A stretch of 54,428 bases of DNA. Origin: a virus. A program made the translations under genes and the position numbers. The stretch lies in the IMG/VR virus record IMGVR_UViG_3300021964_000091, positions 1 through 54,428 of that record. One strand, 5' to 3'. The notes under the pieces are model-generated. The model worked only from the letters and a program-made list of their open reading frames with translations. It was not told the origin of the DNA and did no database searches. This document shows, piece by piece, positions 39,301 through 47,193 of this stretch (its first letter is position 1; each line of letters begins with the position of its first letter).

Positions 39301-41374
39301 AAGCTTCATCGAACTGACGTTGACGTTCAGCACGAGTTCTTTCAGCTTCTAATTCTTGTTTAACAATTTCAGCTTCCTGTATAGCCTGCTGAGTTTCAAC
39401 CTTCTGTTGTTCTTCACGAGCTAATGCAGCCTGAAGCATCTGCTGACCCATAGCAGTTTGTTGTGTTTCTGGTTGCTGCGCTGCAACCTTCGTAGCTGCA
39501 ATCGTTGGGTCTTCTAATGGTAGCTGTTGCTGACCAGTAACTTGGTCTTCTAATACCTGATTTGACGTAGGTACAGCCTGTCCTGCAGGATCAACTACAA
39601 CTGTTTGGTTATTTAAAGCCTGTTCTATTGTGTTATTTGTGCCACCCTGTTGCTCATTTGCAACAGTAGGTGCCTGTGTTGTGACAGGTTGTTGTGGTGT
39701 AACTGTCGGTGTTGCTGCCGGGGCCTGATTTTGTCCCATTTCTTCAGCAGAAAACAACTCCATTTGAGTTCCACTAGGGGCTGGGAGGGCACCTGCAACA
39801 GAGGGAGGAGCTGGCAATGCGCCTGCAACCGTGCCACCTAGTGGATTCGGATTAGGATTCTCTGGATCAACTGGGGTAGTACTAGAAGATGGTTCAGGAT
39901 TCTGTTCAATCTGTAGTAGATTGGTTGCTTCACCCTTCTTAAGGGTATTAGCTACTGAACCTATTGGGCCACCTACTGCAGCACCTGCCGCAAAAGCATT
40001 AATAAGTCTGTTAATTACTTGTTTATCATTTAAATCAAACTGGTCTGTACCTGCAAGTAAGATAGTTTCTTGAGCAGCTTCTGTTACACCTTCAAGAGTA
40101 GCGCCTACTGCGAAACCTTTACCTGCTCGCTTAGCGATTCCACCCCTAGCCATAGCAGCTGGAGATAGTACAGAATTAGGTACACCAAAGATTTTACCAG
40201 CTAAGAAAAATTCTGATAGAGATTCTAAAGCAGCATATGGAATAGCACCTAATGCGGCTGTATATCGGTCACCTACACCTGTATCTCTTACTTCACCATA
40301 GATATCACCAAGGCCAATACCATAAGAACTAACGCCTGATCCTATTGCTGCACCGCCTACTATAGCTTGGTTTCTACCAACTCTATTAGCTTTTTGTGCA
40401 CCTGCTAGGATTGCGTCATCAATCTGTGATTTGATACCAAAAGTATTTCGTTTAAGTGCTGCTTGTCCTGCAGGGTTGACTACAAAAATCTTAGGATTCT
40501 TAAGCTGTGCTACACCAGTAAGACCTGCAACTTCACGAAGAAGTTTTCTCTCACCATTACTAAGAGCTTCACCTTTCATATACTTTTTAGCAGCTACAAG
40601 AACTGCTCGTTTGAAAGACTCTTTACCCATAGTAGTTAGGATTGCACCACCTACAGCACCGAATGGGGTACCAGTTGTAACAGCACCAACCCCTGCACCT
40701 ACTAGTGCAGATGCAACAGACTCAATAAGCATTGGCCCTTGCTGTGCAAGGTTAGCTACAAACCAATCGAGCGCACCATGAGATTCAGAATCACCAAATT
40801 CTATATTAGTAAATTCACGTTGGAATGGTTGGTTATAGTACAGTTCTTTAACTGCTTCATTAACCCAAGCCTGACCTGTTTCTTCTGCACCAAAAAACTG
40901 AGCAGCTCTACCACCAAGAAGTTTTAGATTACTACCACCAATTTCAAAGTTACGTTTCATCAGCGTACCCCAATCAGGGTTTCTGATTCCGCCTATATAC
41001 TCATCATAAACTTGTGGTTCTACAACCTGCCAGTTATAACCAGCGGGTGCATCGGCTCTTGGCTGTTGGATATAAGGTACTGAATCCATTGCTGACTGTG
41101 CATCATCAGCATCAAACATAGCACCATTCACAAACATCTTGTTAGCATTAGGATCATAAAGAACCTGAGGCCCAGACGTTTTAGGCTTAAGCATCTCAGG
41201 CATTTCAAACTGAGATGATTTAATAATGGCTTCACCTAATGCGGCTGTATCCGCCATAGATGTATTAAGGTTACCTACGCCAATATCTGGTTGGGGATCG
41301 TAAGGATTACCTACTGGATTTATATCCATGGCATTTAGTGGAATGCTGCCGAATGAGAGTCCAGCTTTTGCCAT
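33356..41374 (-). CDS. Giant internal virion / polyvalent protein with zincin domain
   Basis: 2672 aa, ATG at 41374 after GGAGC. The N-terminal third has hydrophobic Gly/Ala-rich stretches (about 210-260 and 450-490). Residues about 500-900 are Gln/Glu/Pro-rich and coiled-coil-like. At 1347-1352 is HETLGH, a zinc-metalloprotease motif, followed by EEAMAD near 1397, a candidate third ligand. The C-terminal region around 2284 (TEQMNRRTTFMAAY) resembles the large polyvalent protein-associated domain 38 pattern. Giant ejected proteins of short-tailed phages form the channel for DNA entry; polyvalent proteins carry enzymes into the host. A separate gene (38677-38973) is nested inside. The last stop overlaps the convergent SleB gene. 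Confidence 0.85.
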   Translation of the reverse strand: MAKAGLSFGSIPLNAMDINPVGNPYDPQPDIGVGNLNTSMADTAALGEAIIKSSQFEMPEMLKPKTSGPQVLYDPNANKMFVNGAMFDADDAQSAMDSVPYIQQPRADAPAGYNWQVVEPQVYDEYIGGIRNPDWGTLMKRNFEIGGSNLKLLGGRAAQFFGAEETGQAWVNEAVKELYYNQPFQREFTNIEFGDSESHGALDWFVANLAQQGPMLIESVASALVGAGVGAVTTGTPFGAVGGAILTTMGKESFKRAVLVAAKKYMKGEALSNGERKLLREVAGLTGVAQLKNPKIFVVNPAGQAALKRNTFGIKSQIDDAILAGAQKANRVGRNQAIVGGAAIGSGVSSYGIGLGDIYGEVRDTGVGDRYTAALGAIPYAALESLSEFFLAGKIFGVPNSVLSPAAMARGGIAKRAGKGFAVGATLEGVTEAAQETILLAGTDQFDLNDKQVINRLINAFAAGAAVGGPIGSVANTLKKGEATNLLQIEQNPEPSSSTTPVDPENPNPNPLGGTVAGALPAPPSVAGALPAPSGTQMELFSAEEMGQNQAPAATPTVTPQQPVTTQAPTVANEQQGGTNNTIEQALNNQTVVVDPAGQAVPTSNQVLEDQVTGQQQLPLEDPTIAATKVAAQQPETQQTAMGQQMLQAALAREEQQKVETQQAIQEAEIVKQELEAERTRAERQRQFDEALRQRQEQQIKELETARIEQIIAENERLAEENAQLKMPMVSAAREPVQPSLPGFAVPYGLRRLQRQPQPVAAEPQQPTAAELEAAGQLTLPFDEPAAPVAPAATTLRRGEDAVQERSPAEVDVREQPQAGEPIRVRDTGEQTTTTTGRKAQRLRKTKASEIASQEQITEQVAEQRAKQEQTPQPTDQAQQERQQDSRPAVKEEAAVSSVTAYDSPYEAWEDMGVTDIPLDDIPAAQRQEFEQLVNSGSITYEQTKEIYDKARADMELTPLQELEEAVTFFDTATDATTFAYAAETILDYALFNTDSNLGKKTAGGGLSIRDRALAYINNTQFSEKQWKAIDEAFVAGANLNDNLTGTYRGKDKAWVTFGAQRNLLDAIKAPMRAMPKWYKAKQAEVVAEPIAQVEQEQVQEPAVIEETSEQVQFAASQELEKQIDLQIRDQAINQIKRRNSKEIIRLNQLFAKADPEYRMGRGPKLKEYFNENGELKLVGSGDGRLVPTTKEYTQEQLKERQAQMKAARLKAAEREREQLEALRQAEEMTLDTRSKSDDEMFGAFDDEDGNFYRAEDGSVIQNPVPKGKIKLIVNKVLKGLKIKPTVTVVQNVAELRQTNPELFNRAMRSRPDFETTPAVGFSVGDQIIIFADYAKTEQQVQFVVAHETLGHFGFRAFMPDRRLNAILRDIYRTEGHIRAVADRKMEAGMDMHEAIEEAMADAAAYMDVHFVARFWAAVKNFLNKFGVTFGDDMSRYLISQSRRNLRSGGGFFVNGRQLSKNLERLTQDSMYGRFSLEDDRADLASTLFSQFGLNKKAGQYGSFTGVSELAKRAKDVTNTRDLANWLGEALEKVQTLDNMALRSEGLSEVFKIFQQQSARVKRLHAEYEKLTAFSHTPEWFGFGGGPTTEELQQAGELLAYAALFKGKATTEQMIRDMPNLAVADANGNIVIDPNAFERIRQAGEVTRDEFTNGIEVVLDIVEGQENTQPSVYKPAFAITDNVWRIYQEQRAAVNQAALDVLEANLGAALDQKNEALEGFKNVVGSAGNAPTTVEIQTLRRVIDEYTRLYKEGAVQEGAGLKYKEASIEKAKTFIAAINRAMWNQNKLNDWKAGTDNTEQFQGDEFQDIIDGLERLNALGLSENQAYNITNAIQNIYLLDVKNANAEFLAKRTIMGAYVPFTRRGKYQVMVKAMANGKAVNMDEAYKSSMPYYQVNSRADAREIQRALDESFGGKQFTVLDNDGNEVKVTFEAEFGTARQSQPMTHTVNLSEFVDVLQRLSVNITPQERERIVVALTKQGERARRSLQRSGVAGWDTDVVRSVSEHLETQGHIAGKTFYRHKLNRIMLDNSMWRGNPEKLKRLEDAMLRAERQGNPERIKIARQEYDAYAAMYQYSADVGRSKTVNLYGKANGDGTRQSKKAQTEGRGENYREEAKRLLAWYSDAANIDQSTEDMLSGEVGSRFKLFAVLFQLGGSVATAAINAISMVTHSIPYLSTYNPKRGYGGGFGMTLSAAAMMRSSGNMWNKNLANYSYVNEVANNTELQQKHGLSEDEAIALRDATAEGVLQAAQFNALVGTARGGVNSNKTASAIKAWMSMFSYTEQMNRRTTFMAAYRLERERQLAAGATQAEAQERASEFGRKAVNTSQGEYAMYNRPEMARGNVLQYVFMYKQFVIISVQLMRGMATKERAIFLGMLLFASGLKGLPFADDLMDLVDTLAQMFGIKMASIEKELATFFDSVYPGSSQVLMRGFIDRFTGATISTRLGFGDLIPLSGALKAGADPWREAENFLGPVYNGIQGMFATGGQLAKYGAEVLGLKDDTTNFVDILRDSPVSAVRGMADGWTYLNDGRITNSKGNVISNEVPLTTAIARMMGFYPAIATLQNDVVRIGKHTDAYVKSLKMAYTQQYVKAKLNNDVAEMNRIIQDVNEHNRYHKGTEFEFKGFIRSANRSYNAAKNPTILRYKKFAPKNIRQEIDDLMQLYGIDPSDLQ
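38677..38973 (-). CDS. Small conserved phage protein nested out of frame in the giant gene
   Basis: 98 aa read in another frame of the same strand as the 2672-aa gene. ATG at 38973 is preceded by TAAGGAGG with 7-nt spacing, the strongest kind of ribosome site. The N-terminus (MPFKSEAQRKWMYANNPKLANQFESETPENRQLP) matches a small stand-alone protein very common in phages (PFKSxxQRxWMyanxPxxAxxw), of unknown role. The giant protein frame here (residues 801-899) is a low-complexity Gln/Glu/Arg linker, so it can tolerate a second code. The last ~40 residues are Lys/Asn-rich and may be less constrained. Confidence 0.8.
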   Translation of the reverse strand: MPFKSEAQRKWMYANNPKLANQFESETPENRQLPQRVGKLSDSEKRKRARLLAKNRSRNKLQSKELNKNKLRNQQIKHNKKGNRIADPLSKKKPPYLV

Positions 41375-41375
41375 G

Positions 41376-44141
41376 TTATTTTGCTCCGCTATTTATAACA
41401 CTCTGTACATTTGATGTTAAATATGGGTTGCCTGATGAAGCTGACCCAGAGATTAAACTTATTCCATCAGCAAGAGATATTTTCTTAGTTCCCGGTGCAT
41501 AGTACTTATCACCATTAGGTTTAGTATGTTCCATCATTGGGTCAAATAAGTAAACCTCAGAACCTATTTGCACAATACCTTTACCAGAACCATCACCAAT
41601 AGCTTTAAACTCACCTTTCATCATCTTAATCTGCTCTAGTAACGCATTAGCTTTGGATGTTAGTTCTTTATCGACTTTGAGTTTGATAAGGTCTGCATTA
41701 ATTTTTTGTTGTTCTTTCGTCATATCTAGTTGTGCATCAAAAATCTTCATAGATTTCTCAGCAGCAACTTGGTTAATCTGAGTCTTGTATGATGAATCGA
41801 ACTGAAGCTGAGCTAAGTGAGATATCTCTCGCATGCTCATACCTTCTTGTACCACAGTACCATCCATCTGCAGATTAAACTTACCATCAGAACGTGGGAC
41901 AATTCGTACATCCCTGCCTGAATACATAGACCAAACCATAGATAGACGGTTGGTGTTATTACCGTACCTTAAATCATTAAGACCCTGCATACCTTGCAGA
42001 TAAATCATACCCTGATCTATCTTAGTTACAGTATCCCTAGCAGTTACAAGGCTAGTTAGCATACCTTCTGCTGCTTCTTTATACTTAAGGAAGTTATCTA
42101 TATCACCTGAAATTCTGTAGATTTCTGCAATTCGTTTATATTCCTGTGATTTCTTCTGAGCAATTTGAAAAATCTGAACTGCTTCAGTTCTAGTTTTCTT
42201 AGCTTGCTCCATATCATAAGTAACTTTTGATGGATTCTGTATATAAATCGCAGGGGTATCAATACTTTTGTCTTTGGGTGTATCACCAGAACCTAAGTTA
42301 CCGCTGCCTAGATCAACACCAACTTGGTCACCAGTGGTGACTTTAGTATCTTTACCTGAATCAACTGTTTGTAGAGAACTAACATTGTCAGTAGCAACAG
42401 CTGTGTTATTTGCATTATTAGACTTAGCTTCTGTTTCTACTTTAGTTGTAACTTGATCGCCTACACCAGCGCTTAGCTTAACTTTAAGCTGGTTATATTC
42501 TGTAATAAGTTTTGAATTTTCAGCAGCCGAAATATTTGGATCAGCAAGTAACTTACCAATCTCATTCATACGATCCATCGCCGCTTTTCTGTCATCACCT
42601 GTAATAGCAGGTAATTTCAAACCAGCTTGGGCTTCTGTGTCTTTTGTAGTAGAATCAGGAAGAATGGTTACATTCTCTGGTGTATATGTAGAACTGCTAG
42701 CTGTAGCACCAAACGCAGTTGGAAACTGATCCAACATACCGTTGTAGATTCTAATTACTGCAGAGTTATAATCATTATTTGTAAGCGACCCATCATTAGC
42801 TACAGAAGGAGTACCTCGTTGAAGGGTTCCTTCCATACCACCTTGGTAACCTGCAGCAAGCAAGTTCTTAGGTACACCAATATATTCACCATACTTCAGA
42901 TATAAGATACCTGCAGCTATCTGGTGTTGAGGATTAGTTGGGTCTAACGATGCAGCAAGCTGTTGAACCTGCTGTGAAATTCCATATTTTTTAATATTTG
43001 TTGGGTTTGTGTACCAACCTTTCATTTGTTGGAACGTAGAATCAGCGACCTGCATAGGCCCTTGAATGGTAACTTTACTACCATTCTTAAGTTCAAACTC
43101 TTTAGGTGCTGTATCAACCCTACCAAAATCTGATTCAATACCTAGAATTGCTAGAGAAAACGCAGTATCAAAACCAATTATCTTAGAGTAATTTAATACA
43201 TCTGTAGATGATGGTTGACTAAATCCTGTAGTTAAATCTTTAAGCCTAGCTGTAACAATAGTATCTGCTGTCTTAGCTGATTTCTTTGTAACAGCTCTAT
43301 CTTCTCTTAGAGGTGCTTCTTTAACAAAAGTTTTGTGGTAACCAATAGGGTCTAGTGCAGCCCATTGCAGTTGATTAGGGTTTTGTTGAAAATATTTTTT
43401 AGCATCATCAGAATCATACCAGTCAAATGCTTCTTTACTTGCTTTACGCTGTTCTACTTCATCAGGATCATCAAAGAAATAACCATACATACGCCCAGCA
43501 GGAGAAGATGCAAGCATATCTCCATAACCTGTAGCAATACGATCTCTGATTTTCATCATGATGGCATTGAAGTCACTATTAGCAAACATCTTATCAAGAC
43601 TTTGCATAAACTGAGATGACTCAGTATCAACCTGAGTAATATCAGGAGTGCCACTCATACCGACTTTTGACATATCAAAGTCAGCTTCAGGGTTATAATC
43701 AGGGATAGTCAGGTGACTAGGTTGTACGTTAGTCCCTTCTAAATAATTTTCTTTACCTGTTTTAGTTTCAGCACCTTCAATGGTTTTAGTACCATCTTGG
43801 TTCTCAGTAATTTTAGGCCCAACTGCATCAGGTACAACTGGTTTAGTGCCGTCCCCTTCTGTACTAGGTACAACAATTTTCTCTGGCCCTTTAGGTTTTT
43901 CTTCAGGTGGAGGAGGTGGAATATAAAGTTGATCCGAACCAAATCCACTAGAATCTAGATTAGGCTGATTGCGCAAGGCAATATCAGGCAGCTGCACTCC
44001 GGGTGCATAGTCCTGCATATTAATACGGGTTTGGTTTTTACGTTGTAAATCCTGAAGATCACTCTCCAGTCTTGCACCACGATTAAAAGCGTCAGAGTCT
44101 TGACCTAACGCAGTTCCTACAAACCCTCGCAATCCTGCCAT
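41376..44141 (-). CDS. Internal virion protein with lytic transglycosylase domain
   Basis: 921 aa, ATG at 44141 after GGGG, upstream of the giant gene by 1 bp. Residues about 325-440 form an SLT-type lytic transglycosylase: AILGIESDFGR with catalytic Glu336, GPMQVADSTFQQMK, and QHQIAAGILYLKYGEYIGVPKNLLAAGYQGG. Flanking regions are Pro/Gly/Lys-rich and then a long helical part with coiled coils. Such ejected proteins cut the peptidoglycan during DNA entry (like T7 gp16). Position before the giant protein agrees. Confidence 0.88.
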   Translation of the reverse strand: MAGLRGFVGTALGQDSDAFNRGARLESDLQDLQRKNQTRINMQDYAPGVQLPDIALRNQPNLDSSGFGSDQLYIPPPPPEEKPKGPEKIVVPSTEGDGTKPVVPDAVGPKITENQDGTKTIEGAETKTGKENYLEGTNVQPSHLTIPDYNPEADFDMSKVGMSGTPDITQVDTESSQFMQSLDKMFANSDFNAIMMKIRDRIATGYGDMLASSPAGRMYGYFFDDPDEVEQRKASKEAFDWYDSDDAKKYFQQNPNQLQWAALDPIGYHKTFVKEAPLREDRAVTKKSAKTADTIVTARLKDLTTGFSQPSSTDVLNYSKIIGFDTAFSLAILGIESDFGRVDTAPKEFELKNGSKVTIQGPMQVADSTFQQMKGWYTNPTNIKKYGISQQVQQLAASLDPTNPQHQIAAGILYLKYGEYIGVPKNLLAAGYQGGMEGTLQRGTPSVANDGSLTNNDYNSAVIRIYNGMLDQFPTAFGATASSSTYTPENVTILPDSTTKDTEAQAGLKLPAITGDDRKAAMDRMNEIGKLLADPNISAAENSKLITEYNQLKVKLSAGVGDQVTTKVETEAKSNNANNTAVATDNVSSLQTVDSGKDTKVTTGDQVGVDLGSGNLGSGDTPKDKSIDTPAIYIQNPSKVTYDMEQAKKTRTEAVQIFQIAQKKSQEYKRIAEIYRISGDIDNFLKYKEAAEGMLTSLVTARDTVTKIDQGMIYLQGMQGLNDLRYGNNTNRLSMVWSMYSGRDVRIVPRSDGKFNLQMDGTVVQEGMSMREISHLAQLQFDSSYKTQINQVAAEKSMKIFDAQLDMTKEQQKINADLIKLKVDKELTSKANALLEQIKMMKGEFKAIGDGSGKGIVQIGSEVYLFDPMMEHTKPNGDKYYAPGTKKISLADGISLISGSASSGNPYLTSNVQSVINSGAK

Positions 44142-44151
44142 CTTTTTCCCC

Positions 44152-45456
44152 CTAAGCGATCGCCTGATAAGATGAAGTATCTAGACCTGTACCCTTGGTG
44201 TTAATTCCTTTTTCATCTTTAGGCACAGTATCTTCTAGTGCTTTTTTATCTTTACTAGAATTACCAGACGTTGTTGCTAACCTTCCAAAGAAGCTAGTAA
44301 TATTTTCTCGCTGCTTATCAGCTTCGCCTCTACGAGCCGAGTACATGTTGCCTAGGTTTGCTAGTGCATTAGCATATGTAGCATCTGCTCCGGGGATCAT
44401 ACCGTAACCAGTTTTCATTGCTGCGTCTTTAGAAGTCATACCTTTTTGGAATCCGGTATCATAAGCAGACTGAACATTTCTTGCAGAATCAAGAGCAAAT
44501 CGTCTTTCTTCTGCTGCATTTCTGCCTGTGCTACGGAAGTCAGTAAGTCCTGCTGTACGTCTGTACTCTCTCATTTTACGCTCAGACTCAACCGCAGCCT
44601 TATTAGCTGCTTGTAGACCGAAGTATTCTGGAGAGAAATAACCAGCTTGTACAAGATATTGTTTAGCTGCGTCCATCTTAGCATTAAACGCTGCTTCGTT
44701 AGTTTCTTTAAGGACAGCAAGTTCTTGCTTGTACTGATCCATAACCTGTTGTTCTTCTGCTGATAGTTCAGGCATTGACCCCGGAGGAATCAAAGCAGTT
44801 GCAAGCAACTGACCACCTGCCATCAATGTCATGTTAGCAAGAGTATCTGGATTAGTAACTTTATCTATGACTGTCGAAGGAACTTCACTAAGTTTTTCTA
44901 AAAATCCTTTCTTAGCTGCATCTGTTTCTACTGTAGTTTTTACAAGTGTACCGTCAGTTTGCGTTCCTCCTGTTTGTACTACTTGTCCGTCTGTTTGAAC
45001 CATAGTACCATCAGCCGCTGGTTGACCACTAAAGTTAGTACCAAGATATCTATCTGCAGTAGCACTGACACCACCTTGCGGTGTACCAAATGTACCTGCT
45101 GATGCTGACCTGTAACCGCCGAAGCCGCCACCAAGGGCACCCATAATAGCTCCAGCTTTAACACTTTGACCTGTAACTTTAGCTGTGACAGCACCTAGGG
45201 CTGCGCCTGTAATTGCTGAACTAATAACTGCGCCTGCAGTCGTAGTCATTGCGGCACCTAATGCGGTACCCGCAAGCATACTAGAAGCAGCAATCGAGCT
45301 AGCAATAGCTGGGGCTGCAACTGGGATAATAATAGCTGCTGCTACTGCAACAACTTTTTTGACACCACCTCCGTGTTCGGTAGGTTGTATCGGATATATA
45401 GGAGTAGTGCCAGCTGTGGGGCCAACTGAAACTACTAATGGGTTTATAGTTTGCAT
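44152..45456 (-). CDS. Hydrophobic internal virion protein
   Basis: 434 aa, ATG at 45456 after GGAGG. Residues about 33-120 are extremely hydrophobic and Ala/Gly-rich (KKVVAVAAAIIIPVAAPAIASSIAASSMLAGTALGAAM...), probably several membrane-spanning helices. A Gly/Thr-rich linker follows (FGGYRSASAGTFGTPQGG), then helical and charged sequence. It likely forms part of the trans-envelope ejection channel with the neighbouring large virion proteins. No family name recognised. Confidence 0.7.
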   Translation of the reverse strand: MQTINPLVVSVGPTAGTTPIYPIQPTEHGGGVKKVVAVAAAIIIPVAAPAIASSIAASSMLAGTALGAAMTTTAGAVISSAITGAALGAVTAKVTGQSVKAGAIMGALGGGFGGYRSASAGTFGTPQGGVSATADRYLGTNFSGQPAADGTMVQTDGQVVQTGGTQTDGTLVKTTVETDAAKKGFLEKLSEVPSTVIDKVTNPDTLANMTLMAGGQLLATALIPPGSMPELSAEEQQVMDQYKQELAVLKETNEAAFNAKMDAAKQYLVQAGYFSPEYFGLQAANKAAVESERKMREYRRTAGLTDFRSTGRNAAEERRFALDSARNVQSAYDTGFQKGMTSKDAAMKTGYGMIPGADATYANALANLGNMYSARRGEADKQRENITSFFGRLATTSGNSSKDKKALEDTVPKDEKGINTKGTGLDTSSYQAIA

Positions 45457-45459
45457 AGT

Positions 45460-45939
45460 TTAGACCTCCGTTAAATCCTGTCGTAATTGGACATAATGAC
45501 GTTCGAACCCTTGTGATAGTAAAATTCTTTCCATCGCTGGATGTACCGAACATTCAATTTTTCTTACACCACACACTTTCGCCCAACTACAAACATCTTT
45601 CCAATACATTTGTATCAGGTTTTTTAAGTCTTTTCCACCTAAAGCTACAACATTCATAGCTGTAAACCTAGGATAATTTACAAGTTCCAAAACTATTACT
45701 AGTTTAACACTAGGAACTTCAGTCTCATCGTTTTTCGCAACAATGATAAAGACTTCACCTTTCAGTGCTCTGGTATATAAATCTTCCACAAGCATCTCAC
45801 CGTGCATTGCACGTTTGATACATTCATCAATTAGCGGTGCACATTGCCCCCAGTACTTATCAATCAGTTCCTTAGTCGATAACAACTGAGGTTCATATTT
45901 TAGTTCTGGTTCTTCTTTATGCACTACTTGTAAGCTCAT
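45460..45939 (-). CDS. GNAT-like acetyltransferase-fold protein
   Basis: 159 aa, ATG at 45939 with ATGA overlap to the previous gene. Central GEVFIIVAKND, then VKLVIVLELVNYPRFTAMNVVALGGKDLKNLIQMYWKDVCSWAKVCGVRKIECSVHPAMERILLSQGFE: the beta-strand, pyrophosphate-loop-like GGKD and Gx(I/V)xxxx pattern of GNAT folds, as in N-acetyltransferase-like proteins among podovirus internal proteins. Enzymatic activity uncertain. In the same block as the internal virion proteins. Confidence 0.7.
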   Translation of the reverse strand: MSLQVVHKEEPELKYEPQLLSTKELIDKYWGQCAPLIDECIKRAMHGEMLVEDLYTRALKGEVFIIVAKNDETEVPSVKLVIVLELVNYPRFTAMNVVALGGKDLKNLIQMYWKDVCSWAKVCGVRKIECSVHPAMERILLSQGFERHYVQLRQDLTEV

Positions 45940-46838
45940 GCTGTGTCTGATCCTTTTTTGTTTTCTTTCTCTGCTAACATCTTATCAAAGAAGTCAGTGC
46001 CTTTACGCTTCACAATATCTTTAGGGATAACGTATTCACCACCTTCTACTTCGATCTCACCGCCGCCTTTCATTTTTACACGCACACCACCTTCATCATG
46101 TGATGGGCCATTGACCATACCGCCGTATTCCATTTCTTGAACTGGAGCTTGGGGTTGTGGCATAGGGGGTTGTTGTGCCTGTCCGTCAAACTGAACATCT
46201 GCTTCCATTGATTTAGCTGCTGCAAGAATTGCAATAATCAAACCTTGGTCATACTCTGCAGGTAGATCAGCGTCAGTTGCGATACCTCTAGCAATAGCCA
46301 TTTGTCTAATCTGCGGATACATCTCAGGATTTTGCATTACAGTTTTTGCTAACTGTATAATGGTGTTAAGTTCGTTAGGGTCTAATTCCCCTGATTGAAT
46401 ACCTGCTTCAATACCTGCTCGTAGTCTAGCTACAATTTCAGGATTCTGCGATAGCATTTCATTAACTTGCATTTCCAACATCTGAGGATTCATCATTGGT
46501 GCGCTTTGTGGCTGCACACCTGCAGGTCTAACAGGCATACCCATTGGGCCTACCATGCCGCCTTCTTCATATGTTGGTTGCATTCTAAAATCTAGTACTG
46601 GATAATTAGGGTCTTGCGCCACAGTACCAGTTTGTATTGGTTGTACAGCCCCTTCAGCAATTCCTGCTGCGGGCATTTCGATTAAACTTTGGATAGACGC
46701 AGGTAAATCCAAAGAAGTCGAAGACGGAACAGCACCCATAGCACCAGCTACACCACCGCCCACTGAACCGGACGGACTAACTGCTGCGTTTGGATCAGTA
46801 GCTATTCCGGGTATTGGTTGGTCAGTATAGTTTGCCAT
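45936..46838 (-). CDS. Virion-associated protein with C-terminal GPSHDEGGV motif
   Basis: 300 aa. Long Pro/Gly/Gln-rich N-terminus, a helical middle (EMQVNEMLSQNPEIVARLRAGIEAGIQ...) and a C-terminal domain with EYGGMVNGPSHDEGGVRVKMKGGGEIEVEGGEYVIPKDIVKRKG, ending in DFFDKMLAEKE. This C-terminal motif recurs in phage structural proteins and suggests a short beta-roll. ATGA overlap with the GNAT-like gene. Role in the virion is inferred from location. Confidence 0.7.
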   Translation of the reverse strand: MANYTDQPIPGIATDPNAAVSPSGSVGGGVAGAMGAVPSSTSLDLPASIQSLIEMPAAGIAEGAVQPIQTGTVAQDPNYPVLDFRMQPTYEEGGMVGPMGMPVRPAGVQPQSAPMMNPQMLEMQVNEMLSQNPEIVARLRAGIEAGIQSGELDPNELNTIIQLAKTVMQNPEMYPQIRQMAIARGIATDADLPAEYDQGLIIAILAAAKSMEADVQFDGQAQQPPMPQPQAPVQEMEYGGMVNGPSHDEGGVRVKMKGGGEIEVEGGEYVIPKDIVKRKGTDFFDKMLAEKENKKGSDTA

Positions 46839-46842
46839 TAGC

Positions 46843-47193
46843 CTACTCTCCTTTTATTTGTTTAATAAGTGCATTTAACACCGCCCTAGTATACGCTAGG
46901 TCATTTGCTAAAGTTTGCACATCTGTAATAAGTTTACCATAATCTTCAAGACCTGCTACCTCTTGACTACTAATAGTAAACCCAGCGCCTTTTGCACTTA
47001 CTTGTTTCATGTCTTGTTCAGACATTTGCTTAATGGTAACCTGACCTTGAGTAACTGCTTTACTCTGAAGATCAGACTCACCACGAAGTCCTGTTAACAG
47101 CTCCACATTCTCTTTCACAGAGCTAATCAAAATACTTTGCCAGTCAGTTATACCTCCTTGTGGTACTGCTGGTATTGCTGTAAATCTAGCCAT
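46843..47193 (-). CDS. Small virion-block hypothetical protein
   Basis: 116 aa. The start at 47193 overlaps the preceding stop (TAATG). Mostly helical, amphipathic sequence: LISSVKENVELLTGLRGE, TIKQMSEQDMKQVSAKGAG, ISSQEVAGLEDYGKLITDVQTLANDLAYTRAVLN. No motif recognised. Lies between the tail tubular protein and the internal virion proteins. Confidence 0.65.
   Translation of the reverse strand: MARFTAIPAVPQGGITDWQSILISSVKENVELLTGLRGESDLQSKAVTQGQVTIKQMSEQDMKQVSAKGAGFTISSQEVAGLEDYGKLITDVQTLANDLAYTRAVLNALIKQIKGE

Noticed and set aside
33356-41374. Giant protein as an N4-like virion RNA polymerase
   Set aside because: I did not find convincing single-subunit RNA polymerase motifs. Size alone is not evidence; a structure search could still overturn this.
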